Shown: positions 1-8,353 of the stretch, piece after piece
Layout of the letters: each line of letters starts with the position of its first letter
Numbering within the stretch: position 1 is the first letter of the stretch
NCBI RefSeq assembly: GCF_900142845.1
Contig: NZ_FSRU01000001.1
Coordinates: forward strand, 1,674,001 to 1,738,000
DNA: 64,000 bases
Source: Paraburkholderia phenazinium
GTDB lineage: Bacteria > Pseudomonadota > Gammaproteobacteria > Burkholderiales > Burkholderiaceae
Direction of reading: 5' to 3'
The notes under the pieces: generated by a model
Database searches by the model: none
Told to the model about the DNA's origin: nothing
What the model saw: only the letters and a program-made list of their open reading frames with translations
Made by a program: the position numbers and the translations under genes

Positions 1-278
1 AGAGCATCGAGGTGCACCGACCAGAACTGGCGGAACGGGGCGAGCCACGCGTCGATTTCCATCAACGGCTCCGGCCTGATCCGGTAGAGACGTCGCTGTG
101 CATCGACGCGCGACTCCACGAATCCGGCCTCCCGAAGGACCCGAAGATGTTTTGAAACCGAGGGCTGCGAAAGGCTTAACTGCTCCTCGATATCACCCAC
201 GGACCGCTCGGCAGAGGCGAGCAGGCTCAGGATGGCGCGGCGGTTCGGCTCGGCGATGATCGCGAAGGTCGATTCCAT
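1..278 (-). CDS. ArsR-family transcriptional regulator (3' end cut by window)
   Basis: Winged-helix DNA-binding repressor of the ArsR family. The 92 visible residues start MESTFAIIAEPNRRAILSLL and carry the typical helix-turn-helix with 'LSLSQPSVSKHLRVLREAGF', followed by the beta-wing 'VESRVDAQRRLYRI'. No metal-binding cysteine motif (CxCxxC) is visible, so it resembles the metal-independent ArsR group that often sits beside SRPBCC or glyoxalase genes; any such partner lies outside the window. The ATG is at 278. A palindrome at 285-306 directly upstream could be its own operator. The C-terminus is missing because the window begins inside the gene. Confidence 0.85.
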   Translation of the reverse strand, partial: MESTFAIIAEPNRRAILSLLASAERSVGDIEEQLSLSQPSVSKHLRVLREAGFVESRVDAQRRLYRIRPEPLMEIDAWLAPFRQFWSVHLDA

Positions 279-284
279 TGTTCT

Positions 285-306
285 TATATACCTGATGAGG
301 CATATA
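285..306. promoter_or_regulatory. Putative ArsR operator palindrome
   Basis: Inverted repeat TATATA-CCT-gatg-AGG-CATATA lies 6 bp upstream of the ArsR start codon. Arms of nine bases pair with one mismatch around a 4-base spacer. The AT-rich ends stand out in GC-rich DNA and could also serve as promoter elements. Autoregulation is inferred from position and symmetry only. Confidence 0.4.
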
Positions 307-420
307 CGTGTCAAGCGAGGAGCATGCACGCGGTGCCGCTGCGCGTTCGGTTTTCACGGCTCGTCAAACTTGCGGGAGGGTAGGCGCCTGATTACGGCAC
401 GAACATAAGAAGCGATGCTT

Positions 421-1431
421 TTAACGCCGGCCGCCGGGAAACGCCTGGCGGGGCGCGAGCGCGGCTTGCGGCGCGGGTCCATCCGCCGCGTTTGGCCGCG
501 CGGCGGATCCATGCGACGAGGACATGGCCGCCGTCGCGGTTCCGTCGGCGCCGGCCGCAGTACCAGCCAAGGCCCGGCTCACCACACCGCTACGTACCGA
601 ACCCAGCGTATCGAGCGCACGCGCTCGTTGCGATCCCGTGTACGGCATATCCGCATGCAGCCACAACAAGGGAAACAGCAGATTGAAGCGTTGCACCCGC
701 TCAGGCGGCGGCAGCCGCGTCACGCCGGCGCCGGCAGCGCTGGAACTGCGATCGCGCAACGAGGCGAGCCCAAGCGCCGGCAAGCGGCCGAAGCGCTGTT
801 GCGCGCCGAGCAGATCCATGGAATGTTCAAGCACGTTCGCGGCAAAGTGCATGTGTGGATTGGCGGCCAACTGATCGCGCAGATCCAGCATCGCGCCGCA
901 CCACGCGTCGCGCAGCGCCGCATTGCGCGCGGCTTCCTGGCCTGGTTGCGCGTACTGTGCGGCGATCGCGTCGAGCTGGCCGGCAGGCGGCGGCACCACG
1001 GCGCTGTCCTTGCGCACCTTCATGGCGGGCGCGGCGGACGAATCGTGCTCGTCCGCATGGTCGTCGTGCGATTGCCCACCACCACCGCGTCCGCGACCGT
1101 CGCGGTTCACGCTATGGCTGTCGGCGTGGTGGGCGTCGGCGTCGTCGGGACCGTCGTCATCGGATCCTACGCCGCCGCCACGTTGCTTCTTGGCCGCGCG
1201 GCGCTTGCGTGCGAGTTGATCCGCCATTTTTTTGGCGCGCACCGAACTGACCGACGGGCCGCGCTGCGCGTCCTGCCCGTAAGTGAAGTTGGTCGCGCCG
1301 CGATACAGTGCGGCAAATTGCGCACCGTTGCGGGCGCCCTGCGCATTGGCGCTTTTCTGCTGGGCGTCGGCGGTGTGCTGCGCATTGGCTGCAGCGGTTT
1401 CGTTGCCGTTCGAGTGGGAGACGCGGTTCAT
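421..1431 (-). CDS. hpaA: HpaA-like T3SS-associated protein
   Basis: The position fits HpaA (HrpV in Ralstonia), the gene after hrcS at the end of the hrcU-hrcV-hpaP-hrcQ-hrcR-hrcS operon. HpaA proteins in Xanthomonas act as T3SS substrate-switch and control factors and can be translocated. The 336-residue product is low-complexity at its N-terminus (Asn, Ala and Gln rich). It has a strongly basic patch at about residues 66-84 (RAKK...RKRRAAKKQR), resembling a nuclear localisation signal, then an acidic/His-rich linker and a more ordered C-terminal half. The start at 1431 (MNRVSH) lies beyond the hrcS stop; an upstream in-frame ATG at 1545 would overlap hrcS deeply and was not chosen. Assignment rests on synteny and the basic patch. 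Confidence 0.6.
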   Translation of the reverse strand: MNRVSHSNGNETAAANAQHTADAQQKSANAQGARNGAQFAALYRGATNFTYGQDAQRGPSVSSVRAKKMADQLARKRRAAKKQRGGGVGSDDDGPDDADAHHADSHSVNRDGRGRGGGGQSHDDHADEHDSSAAPAMKVRKDSAVVPPPAGQLDAIAAQYAQPGQEAARNAALRDAWCGAMLDLRDQLAANPHMHFAANVLEHSMDLLGAQQRFGRLPALGLASLRDRSSSAAGAGVTRLPPPERVQRFNLLFPLLWLHADMPYTGSQRARALDTLGSVRSGVVSRALAGTAAGADGTATAAMSSSHGSAARPNAADGPAPQAALAPRQAFPGGRR

Positions 1432-1471
1432 GACGATGGCTTCGATAGATTCCTGTGGCTCGCGCGCCGCG

Positions 1472-1735
1472 TCACAGCGGGACCGCTGCCTGCAGGATTT
1501 CGTTGGCGAAGTGCAGGACCGCCGCGCAAGACAGCGGCGCGGCAATCACGATGGCGACCGTCACCGCAATCAGCTTGACGGCATGCGAGAGCGTCTGGTC
1601 CTGCATCGAGGTGATCGCCTGCAGGAACGACACACCAAGGCCGACCACCGCCGCGACGATCACCGGCGGCAGCGAGACGGTCAGACATAGCAGCATGCCC
1701 TCGGTGGTGTAGCGGATCAGCGAATCGATATCCAT
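1472..1735 (-). CDS. hrcS: Type III export apparatus protein HrcS (SctS)
   Basis: Small inner-membrane protein of the T3SS export gate, FliQ/SctS family, 87 residues as usual for the family. Two hydrophobic hairpin helices are visible at about residues 13-38 and 52-75, with the conserved 'LSLPPVIVAAVVGLGVSF' stretch and a following 'QAITSMQDQTL' motif. It assembles with HrcR and HrcT as the SctRST core of the secretion pore. It begins 13 bp after hrcR in the same operon. Confidence 0.95.
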   Translation of the reverse strand: MDIDSLIRYTTEGMLLCLTVSLPPVIVAAVVGLGVSFLQAITSMQDQTLSHAVKLIAVTVAIVIAAPLSCAAVLHFANEILQAAVPL

Positions 1736-1748
1736 GGTGCGCGCCTCG

Positions 1749-2399
1749 CTATTTGTAGGTCATGACGAGGCCGTGAATCAACGTCGACCAGCCGTCCATC
1801 ACGACGAACAGCAGCAGCTTGAACGGAATCGCCACGTTGGTGGGCGTGACCTGGTTCAGGCCCATCGCAAGCAGTACGTTGGCGATGATCAGATCGACCA
1901 CGATAAACGCGATGTACAGCAGAAAGCCGATCTTGAACGCGTCGGTCATCTCGGTCAGCGTGAAGGCGGGCGCGAGTACGATCAGATCGTCTTCCTTCAG
2001 TTCCGCAGCCTGCTCCTTCGGCCATACCACGCCGGCCGAGCGCAGGAAGAAGCGCTTTTCGCGCTCCTGTGTATGCTTGACGAGGAACGCACGAAACGGC
2101 TCGCGCGCGGCGCCGAAGGCCTGGATCAGCGCCTGCGATGGCTGCGAGGCGAGTTGCTGGCCTTCGAGCGACTTCGCCGCCAGCATGCCGATCGGCGCCA
2201 TGACGTACACCGAAACGAGGATCGCGATGCCGTTGAGCACCATGTTGGGCGGCACCTGCTGCACGCCGAGCGCATTGCGCAGCAGGCCGAGCACGACGAC
2301 GATCTTGGCGTACGAGGTCACCACCATGGCGACGAAGGGCAGCAGGCTGATCGCAACGACGACGAGCAGCAGCCCGGTGATATCACTGAACTGGACCAT
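1749..2399 (-). CDS. hrcR: Type III export apparatus protein HrcR (SctR)
   Basis: FliP/SctR-family export gate subunit of the inner membrane; five SctR subunits form the core of the pore with SctS and SctT. The protein starts MVQFSDITGLLLVVVAIS and shows the signature 'LPFVAMVVTSYAKIVVVLGLLRNALG', a periplasmic loop, and two C-terminal membrane helices ('GFLLYIAFIVVDLIIANVLL'). The ATG at 2399 gives 216 residues, close to the family norm; a longer start at 2432 is possible but adds a non-conserved leader. It overlaps the end of hrcQ by 17 bp, suggesting translational coupling. Confidence 0.95.
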   Translation of the reverse strand: MVQFSDITGLLLVVVAISLLPFVAMVVTSYAKIVVVLGLLRNALGVQQVPPNMVLNGIAILVSVYVMAPIGMLAAKSLEGQQLASQPSQALIQAFGAAREPFRAFLVKHTQEREKRFFLRSAGVVWPKEQAAELKEDDLIVLAPAFTLTEMTDAFKIGFLLYIAFIVVDLIIANVLLAMGLNQVTPTNVAIPFKLLLFVVMDGWSTLIHGLVMTYK

Positions 2400-3894
2400 G
2401 CCTGTGCGCCATGCGAATGATGCGAATGCCAAGATGCTCGCCGACTGTCACAAGCTCGCCGTAGCCGATTGTTTGTCCGTGTGCGACGAGGCGCAGTTGC
2501 GCGTCCGCGACCGGTACCGGCAGTTCGACCACATAGCCCGGCCCCAACGCCGACAACTGGGCGAGCGGCAGGGCGACCGTGTCGATTTCGAACTGCACGG
2601 GCAGCTCGAGTTCGCCGATACGGATCGGGTCCTCGGGCTGGTCGATGGCGAGCCCGGCGTCGGCGTTCGCCGGGTCCAGCTCTTCTGACATGTTCGGCTC
2701 CTTGACGATGACGAGCGATTGCCCGTCGAGTTCCACAGCGGCGCACAGACGCGTGAGCCCAGGGGTGCCCCACGCGGCGACGGCGCGTAGCCGTGACCGG
2801 GGCAGGGAGGGGTCATCGTCCGTTGCGAACAGCGTCGCGTCGAACGACGGAAACAGGGCGCGCAGCAGCACATCGCCGGTATCGAGCGCGTTGAGCGTCT
2901 CGACGGGCAGCGGTTTCATGCCGACGACCAGGCGGCCCGGAATCGCGAGGTCGGGCTGCGGCAGCGGCGCGGGAATGACGCTGGTCTCCGTGCCCGTCTG
3001 CGCATGCAGCAGCGTGTCGAGCAGGTCGTAGCAGCGCGAGTCGGCACGGATGGCCAGGTCGAAGCGTCGGGTCTCATGCATGAACGACAACGCTACAACG
3101 GGCGTTTGGGTAGGCGAATCGCGATGCAGTGCTTGCGTGGGTTCGTGACGGGACTCGCGTGGCATGCTGCGTGGCCCTTCGCTCAAACGCCGCCGCCGCA
3201 CAGCTATCACGCGTGGGTCCTTGACGCCGAAGCGAAGCAGTTGCGCGAGCAACGGTTCCAGCACCACGCCAGCCACCGCATTGCGGAGTGCGACATCCGC
3301 CGAGCTGCTTGTCATCATGGGCGCCGCCGGGGCGCCTGCAGATTGCCCATTGCCTTGCGGCGGCACATCGCGTTCGGGCCACGCGGCGATGGCGAGCGCC
3401 GGATACGCCTGCAGATCCAGCGCCACTTGTAACGCCGCACTCGCTGTGCCGACCGGCAGCGCAACCGAGAGTTCGACCACGGCCGGGTCGGCGTAAGCTG
3501 AATCCACTGACTGCGCGTCCGTTACCTCAACGCGTAACGCTGTGACCGCGCACAGTGCGGTGGCGCGCATCGCAAGCCGTGTATCGCAGACACTGCGCGT
3601 GATGCGGGCGGCCGCGCGTTCGATGGCACGCGGCCGCAGCGGCGCGATGCCTTGCTCAATCGCAGACGGCCCAGACGGCCCCGGCCGGGCCGCTCGATTC
3701 GACGCTTCGCTGTGCCGCTGCAAACCGTCGTCCTGCACACGCTTTGCACTAGCGGCTGCGAGCCGTCCACCGATCGGATTCACAGCGTGACCCGTGCCAG
3801 CATCCGTCCCCTCCGGCACGCCATGCGCAGCGCGTCCCTGCGCATCGGTGCGCACGGCGTCAGCGGTCCTCGGTTCGGCTAGCGGATGGGCCAT
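2383..3894 (-). CDS. hrcQ: Type III secretion C-ring protein HrcQ (SctQ)
   Basis: Cytoplasmic sorting-platform (C-ring) component of the T3SS. The C-terminal 100 residues form a SpoA/FliN-like domain ('IGELELPVQFEIDTVALPLA', then 'GYVVELPVPVADAQLRLVAHG'), the defining SctQ feature. The N-terminal half is poorly conserved and rich in Ala and Arg. The ATG at 3894 gives 503 residues. An alternative GTG near 3911 would overlap the hpaP stop by four bases and fits coupling equally well. The gene lies between hpaP and hrcR, as in Xanthomonas and Ralstonia. Confidence 0.85.
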   Translation of the reverse strand: MAHPLAEPRTADAVRTDAQGRAAHGVPEGTDAGTGHAVNPIGGRLAAASAKRVQDDGLQRHSEASNRAARPGPSGPSAIEQGIAPLRPRAIERAAARITRSVCDTRLAMRATALCAVTALRVEVTDAQSVDSAYADPAVVELSVALPVGTASAALQVALDLQAYPALAIAAWPERDVPPQGNGQSAGAPAAPMMTSSSADVALRNAVAGVVLEPLLAQLLRFGVKDPRVIAVRRRRLSEGPRSMPRESRHEPTQALHRDSPTQTPVVALSFMHETRRFDLAIRADSRCYDLLDTLLHAQTGTETSVIPAPLPQPDLAIPGRLVVGMKPLPVETLNALDTGDVLLRALFPSFDATLFATDDDPSLPRSRLRAVAAWGTPGLTRLCAAVELDGQSLVIVKEPNMSEELDPANADAGLAIDQPEDPIRIGELELPVQFEIDTVALPLAQLSALGPGYVVELPVPVADAQLRLVAHGQTIGYGELVTVGEHLGIRIIRMAHRHGPVQ

Positions 3895-3908
3895 GCGTTG
3901 GGAGTCAG

Positions 3909-4670
3909 TCACCAGACAGTGAGTTCGATTTCGCGGGCTTCGCCCCACGCGCGCAGCATCGTGTCGAGCTCTCTCTCGAGCAAGCTGCTATGGTCCAAGA
4001 GTAATTGTCGCGCCGCCGTATCCGGTGCGTCGAACCGAAGCTGGAGCCTGAAACGCGAAAGCGACAGATACAAGGTGGTCTGCGGCAGCAGCTTCTGATC
4101 GAGCGGTAACTGCACTTCCCAGTTGCCTGCGTCGGCAATCGCGCGCTCGCTGCAGAACGCGCCAATCTCGCGCGCAAGCGAACCCAGCAACTGGATGCAG
4201 CGTTGCTGCTGCTGGTACACCGCCGACACGACCGGCATCGCCGCACCGGCGACGCGTGCGCGCAGTGCCTGACGCTCGGCGGATTCGCCGGCGTCATCGG
4301 CTGCATGGGCGGACGTGCGGGCCGAAGCGTGGCTATTCCCGCTGTCCCATGGCGTGTCGTGATCCGCGCCGGGTTCCCGTTCGAACGGGCAGGGTGCCTG
4401 GGGTGTCCCTGTGCCTGCGTCATCCGGAGAGGGTTTGTCACCGTCAGCGCCAGCGCCGGCGTCGCCGTCGGCTTGCGCATGCGCGCCGGCATGGGTGTTG
4501 GCGCCACTGCTCAGACGATGCGGCGCACGGCGTCGTCCCAGCAGCGACGCGTAGTCAAACTGACGTCCACGGCCGCTGCCCGCCGGTGCCGCTGTGTCAT
4601 CGGACGCGTCCTCATAGCCCTCGCCCTGGCCTGGAATGATGCGGAGATGGCGTGCCTCGATATGCGTCAT
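3909..4670 (-). CDS. hpaP: HpaP-like T3SS control protein
   Basis: 253-residue cytoplasmic protein at the HpaP position (between hrcV and hrcQ). HpaP-class proteins act in substrate selection and needle or pilus control (SctP-like). The first half is low-complexity (Gly, Ala, Asp and His). The C-terminal 110 residues look folded, from 'MPVVSAVYQQQQRCIQLLGSL' to a beta-rich end 'TTLYLSLSRFRLQLRFDA'. The ATG at 4670 follows the hrcV stop at 4684 by 13 bp. Sequence conservation in this family is low, so synteny carries most of the weight. Confidence 0.7.
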   Translation of the reverse strand: MTHIEARHLRIIPGQGEGYEDASDDTAAPAGSGRGRQFDYASLLGRRRAPHRLSSGANTHAGAHAQADGDAGAGADGDKPSPDDAGTGTPQAPCPFEREPGADHDTPWDSGNSHASARTSAHAADDAGESAERQALRARVAGAAMPVVSAVYQQQQRCIQLLGSLAREIGAFCSERAIADAGNWEVQLPLDQKLLPQTTLYLSLSRFRLQLRFDAPDTAARQLLLDHSSLLERELDTMLRAWGEAREIELTVW

Positions 4671-4683
4671 GGTCGCCTCGGCC

Positions 4684-6792
4684 TTAGATCGACACGCGGC
4701 CGAGGGGCCGCAGTTCGACGTGCTCGCCGAGTTCCTGGTACGAATAGACAGCGAGCCAGCCCAGCCGTGCTTCGATCATCCGGCGCACATAGCGGCGGAT
4801 ATCCATCGAGGTCACCAGCGCTACACCGTCGCGCGGCGCCATGCCGACGAACGACTGGATCTTGTCGATCAGCAGCGTCGCTTCGTCCGGCGGCAGCGCG
4901 AGAAAATTGCCGGTAGGCGTTTGCTTTATGGCCTGGCGAATATGCTGCTCGACCGGCATGTCGAACAGGACAGCGGAAAGCGTGCGCTCGCCACGCGCGG
5001 CGCGATGCGCCAGAAAGCGCGACAGGTCGCCGCGCACGTACTCGGTGAGCATCAGCATGTCCTTTTCTTTAGGACCCCAAGTAATCAGGCTTTCCATGAT
5101 GGTGCGGACGTTGCGAATCGAGATCTGTTCTTCGAGCAGACGGCGCAGCACGTCGGCAATCCGTTGCGGCGGCAGTACCTTCTGCACCTCGGCGACGAGG
5201 CCGGGGTAGTCGCTCGCGAGCTGGTCGAGAATCCACTGCACTTCCTGGATGCCCAGAAAGAGCGGCGCGTGCCGGCGCATCAGCGCGACCGATGCATGCG
5301 CAATCACCTGTTCGGCACGCCATACCGGCGTTTTCGCGGGTACGGCGCGTTCTTCGAGCCAATGTGTGGGCGCCCCGCTGGCGTCGATGGGCGCGCGTTC
5401 CTCGCTTTGTGCGAGCAGCGCCGCGAGCGCGGTGTTGTCCTCGTTCGTGACGGCGGCTGCCGCCGCGCTTGATTGCCCCATCCGCGCCGCCTCGGGCAGC
5501 ATCACCTTGCCGACGGGCAATTCAATAGCAAGCTGCGGCACGTCATGCACGAGGATCTCGCAGGTCGCAGCCGGCAAGGCGGCATAGCTCCACATCGTGA
5601 TGCCGGGGAACGGCAGCCCAAGCTCTTCCTGCAGGCGCGCCCGTTCGGTTTCGAACGACTTGTCGAGCGCGGGCATGGTGAGCCGCGCCACCAGGTCCGG
5701 TGCAATGCGCACGCCAAGCGGGCAGGTGAACTGCGGCGCGCGGGCGAGGATGGCGGGCACGTCGATCTTCGAGCCCGAGCGCTGCATGGCGTGCAGCGAC
5801 TCGCGTTCGTGGCTTTGCTGCTGCGGTTTTTTGGCGTTCAACCGGTAGGCGGTAAAGGCGAGGGTGCCGGACAGCAGCACGAACAGCGCGGCCGGGAAGC
5901 CCGGTACCGCAGCGAAGCCCAGCAGCAACACCGCCGCGAAATAGAGCGCGCGCGAACTGGAACCGAGCTGCCGGCCGATTTCGTCGCCGAGCGAGCCTTG
6001 TTTGGTCTGGCGCTCGTCCGCGACACGGGTGATCATCACGCCGGCCGCCACCGACAGCAGCAGCGAGGGAATCTGCGACACCATCGCGTCGCCGACCGAG
6101 AGGATCGAGAAGCGGTTGGCCGCGTCGCCTGCGCTCATGCCGTGATAGGCGACGCCCACGGCGATGCCCGCCACGATATTGATCATCGTGATGATGAGAC
6201 CCGCGACCGCGTCGCCCTTGACGAACTTCATTGCACCGTCCATGCCGCCGTGCAACTGGCTTTCCACCGCGAGCGTGGCGCGCTTGCGGCGCGCTTCTTC
6301 GGCGGTCAGCAGATTGGCGCGCAGATCGGCGTCGATACTCATCTGCTTGCCGGGCAACGCGTCGAGCGTAAAGCGTGCGCCGACTTCGGCCACCCGCTCC
6401 GAGCCCTTCGCAATCACGATGAACTGCACCGTCGTGATGATCACGAACACCACGAGGCCCACCACGAGATTGCCGCCCACCACCAGTTCGCCGAAACTTT
6501 CGATGATATGACCGGCCTCGGCATGCAGCAGAATCGACTTGGTGGAGGCGATGTTCAGCGACAGCCGGTACAGCGTCGTGAACAGCAGCAGCGAGGGGAA
6601 AGCGGACAGCGAGACCACGTCGGGCACATACATGGTCACCATCAGCAAGGTCACGCTAATGGTGATGTTCACGCCGAGCAGAATATCGATCAGCGCAGGC
6701 GGCAGCGGCAGGATCATCAGCGAGATGATCGCGACGATCAGCGCCACGATCCCGACTTCACCGCCTGCGGGGAGTTTCAGCGTCTTGAGCAT
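4684..6792 (-). CDS. hrcV: Type III export gate protein HrcV (SctV)
   Basis: 702-residue FHIPEP-family (FlhA/SctV) inner-membrane export gate. About eight membrane helices occupy the first 320 residues, with 'PLPPALIDILLGVNITISV' near the N-terminus and the family signature region around 'RFTLDALPGKQMSIDADL'. The large C-terminal cytoplasmic domain forms the nonameric ring that receives chaperone-substrate complexes. Its length matches the family. It is the second gene of the leftward hrp operon, 96 bp after hrcU; that gap contains a 12-bp tandem repeat. Confidence 0.97.
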   Translation of the reverse strand: MLKTLKLPAGGEVGIVALIVAIISLMILPLPPALIDILLGVNITISVTLLMVTMYVPDVVSLSAFPSLLLFTTLYRLSLNIASTKSILLHAEAGHIIESFGELVVGGNLVVGLVVFVIITTVQFIVIAKGSERVAEVGARFTLDALPGKQMSIDADLRANLLTAEEARRKRATLAVESQLHGGMDGAMKFVKGDAVAGLIITMINIVAGIAVGVAYHGMSAGDAANRFSILSVGDAMVSQIPSLLLSVAAGVMITRVADERQTKQGSLGDEIGRQLGSSSRALYFAAVLLLGFAAVPGFPAALFVLLSGTLAFTAYRLNAKKPQQQSHERESLHAMQRSGSKIDVPAILARAPQFTCPLGVRIAPDLVARLTMPALDKSFETERARLQEELGLPFPGITMWSYAALPAATCEILVHDVPQLAIELPVGKVMLPEAARMGQSSAAAAAVTNEDNTALAALLAQSEERAPIDASGAPTHWLEERAVPAKTPVWRAEQVIAHASVALMRRHAPLFLGIQEVQWILDQLASDYPGLVAEVQKVLPPQRIADVLRRLLEEQISIRNVRTIMESLITWGPKEKDMLMLTEYVRGDLSRFLAHRAARGERTLSAVLFDMPVEQHIRQAIKQTPTGNFLALPPDEATLLIDKIQSFVGMAPRDGVALVTSMDIRRYVRRMIEARLGWLAVYSYQELGEHVELRPLGRVSI

Positions 6793-6830
6793 GGGTCGGT
6801 TCTCATGTCGGAGTGCCTGGTTAAACGGGT

Positions 6831-6878
6831 CAATGCGCGAAACAACGCGCGAATCAATGCGCGAAACAATGCGAGTCG
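6831..6878. repeat. Four tandem 12-bp repeats in the hrcU-hrcV gap
   Basis: Units CAATGCGCGAAA, CAACGCGCGAAT, CAATGCGCGAAA and a degenerate CAATGCGAGTCG lie head to tail between the hrcU stop (6889) and the hrcV start (6792). The repeat fills half of an otherwise unusually wide gap in a tightly packed operon. Function unknown. Confidence 0.8.
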
Positions 6879-6888
6879 AAAGACCACG

Positions 6889-7986
6889 CTAATGGAGCAT
6901 CTGCGGCGGATCGTACGGTTGCTCAGAAGCGACGCCGTCATCGCGCCGCGCGCCAATCGCCTCCACCCAGCGCAGAATCGCGGCGACCGTCTCGAACAGT
7001 TCCTCGGGAATCGGCTGATCGACGCCGACCTTATAAAGCGCGCGAGCCACCGGCGGATTGCCGATGATCGGCACACCGGCGTCGCGCGCCGCGTGCCGCA
7101 AATGCGCCGCCTGCTCGTCCATGCCCTTGGCGATCACGCGAGGCAGCGGATGCTCGTCAGGCGCATAGCGCACGGCGACCGCATAGTGCGTCGGGTTGAC
7201 CACCATCATGTTCGCCATGCCCACCTTCGCCTGCGGCGGTGCGGTGGCGAGTTCGCGGGCGAGCCGGCGCCGTTCGCCCTTGATGCGCGGGTCGCCCTCC
7301 TGGTTCTTGTGCTCGCGTTTGACTTCGTCCTTGCTCATCTTCATCTTCTTGAGGAACATGAAGCTCTGCAGCTTGACGTCGGCCGCGCCGACCAGCACGA
7401 ACACCGCTGCCGCCACCATGAACAGCTTGAGCAGGATGTCCCAGAACATCCGCACGAGACCCGGTAACGGCTGGTAAAGCGAGCCGACGATCAGCGGGAA
7501 CAGCCATTTGATCGACTCCCACATCACGCAAAAAATGATCGCCGCCTTGACGACCATCTTTGCGCACTCGATCAAGGTGCGTACCGAGAAGATGCGCTTC
7601 AGGCCCGCGGCCGGACTGACGGCCTTCGGATCGGGCGTGACCGGCTTGGTGGCGATCTGGATGCCCACCTGGCCCAGCGAGCCTGCGACCGCGGCCAGTG
7701 CGGCCACGCAAACGCACGGCACGATGGCGGAGAGCGCCACGCCGCCGAGCCGGTAGAGCTGCGTATTCATGTTGGTGAGCGAATGGTCGCCGTCGACAAA
7801 GCCCATGGCCGTGTTCACGACGGCACGCATCGCATCGCTGAAGCGGCTGGCGCCGCCCACCAGCAGGACAACCACCGCCAGCATCGAGATCGAGTCGGTC
7901 AGGTCGCTACTGCGCGAGACCTGGCCTTCCTTGCGCGCGTCCTTGAGCTTTTTGTCTGTGGGTTCTTCGGTCTTTTCGTCGCTCAT
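6889..7986 (-). CDS. hrcU: Type III export switch protein HrcU (SctU)
   Basis: FlhB/SctU-family inner-membrane protein with a self-cleaving cytoplasmic domain that switches substrate specificity. Starting at the ATG at 7986 (MSDEKTEEPTDKKLKDARKE, the typical family N-terminus) it has 365 residues. Four membrane segments lie at about 33-50, 80-110, 140-165 and 180-205. The autocleavage motif NPTH is at residues 264-267 ('MMVVNPTHYAVAVRY'). The same frame stays open to 8442, but that extension runs across the PIP-box promoter and is rejected. It is the first gene of the leftward operon. Confidence 0.96.
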   Translation of the reverse strand: MSDEKTEEPTDKKLKDARKEGQVSRSSDLTDSISMLAVVVLLVGGASRFSDAMRAVVNTAMGFVDGDHSLTNMNTQLYRLGGVALSAIVPCVCVAALAAVAGSLGQVGIQIATKPVTPDPKAVSPAAGLKRIFSVRTLIECAKMVVKAAIIFCVMWESIKWLFPLIVGSLYQPLPGLVRMFWDILLKLFMVAAAVFVLVGAADVKLQSFMFLKKMKMSKDEVKREHKNQEGDPRIKGERRRLARELATAPPQAKVGMANMMVVNPTHYAVAVRYAPDEHPLPRVIAKGMDEQAAHLRHAARDAGVPIIGNPPVARALYKVGVDQPIPEELFETVAAILRWVEAIGARRDDGVASEQPYDPPQMLH

Positions 7987-8029
7987 GCGTCGGCTCGGCT
8001 GGAAGGGGCGGCAGGGGGCGGGGACTTCT

Positions 8030-8061
8030 GCACTGAGGCACTGAAGCACTAAGGCACTGCG
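8030..8061. repeat. Four tandem 8-bp repeats in the hrcU leader
   Basis: Units GCACTGAG, GCACTGAA, GCACTAAG and GCACTGCG follow one another exactly, within the predicted 5' untranslated region of hrcU (transcription start near 8074, start codon at 7986). Confidence 0.85.
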
Positions 8062-8080
8062 CAAACGCAACGCTCGCCCG

Positions 8081-8142
8081 ACGATAGCGCTCACGCTCGC
8101 GCCGCATGAGGCTCGAAGCGAAGCTGTCGCATGCCTTGCGAA
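8081..8142 (-). promoter_or_regulatory. PIP (hrpII) box promoter of the hrcU operon
   Basis: On the minus strand TTCGC (8142-8138), 15 bases, TTCGC (8122-8118), 31 bases, then TATCGT (8086-8081). This is a perfect match to the plant-inducible promoter consensus TTCGC-N15-TTCGC-N30-32-YANNNT recognised by HrpB in Ralstonia and HrpX in Xanthomonas. It should drive hrcU through hpaA, and hrpB lies in this same window. Confidence 0.9.
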
Positions 8143-8220
8143 GCCCGCGAGGCAGGCAGACGCCCGAAGACGCTTACCGTTGGTGGCGCTATGGGCCCGC
8201 TGTGCAAGCGCCGCTGCGGC

Positions 8221-8282
8221 TTCGCTTGCGGTGCGCTTGCTTCGCATCGCACAGCGTATGCCGTGGCGCCTGTTGCTATGTT
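8221..8282 (+). promoter_or_regulatory. PIP (hrpII) box promoter of the hrpB1 operon
   Basis: TTCGC (8221-8225), 15 bases, TTCGC (8241-8245), 31 bases, then TATGTT (8277-8282): again an exact match to the full PIP consensus with its -10 element. The predicted transcription start is about 65 bp ahead of hrpB1 at 8354. The two boxes are divergent, with 78 bp between their distal half-sites; this 367-bp gap (7987-8353) holds no gene. Confidence 0.92.
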
Positions 8283-8353
8283 TGACGCATCCTTCGTGAC
8301 CGGCCGCGCGTGGCGCGGCCGTTTTCAACGTCTCTCCCCAGGAGTGAGTCGCC

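Noticed and set aside
1432..1545. Longer start for the HpaA-like protein
   Set aside because: It would overlap hrcS by 74 bp and adds a Cys/Arg-rich non-conserved leader.
6831..6878. CRISPR-like array
   Set aside because: The units are 12 bp with no spacers and no cas genes; it is a simple tandem repeat.
5473..7467. A 664-codon open frame on the plus strand
   Set aside because: It lies antisense to hrcV, the hrcV-hrcU gap and hrcU and is His/Arg/Gln-rich, the usual look of a shadow frame in high-GC DNA.
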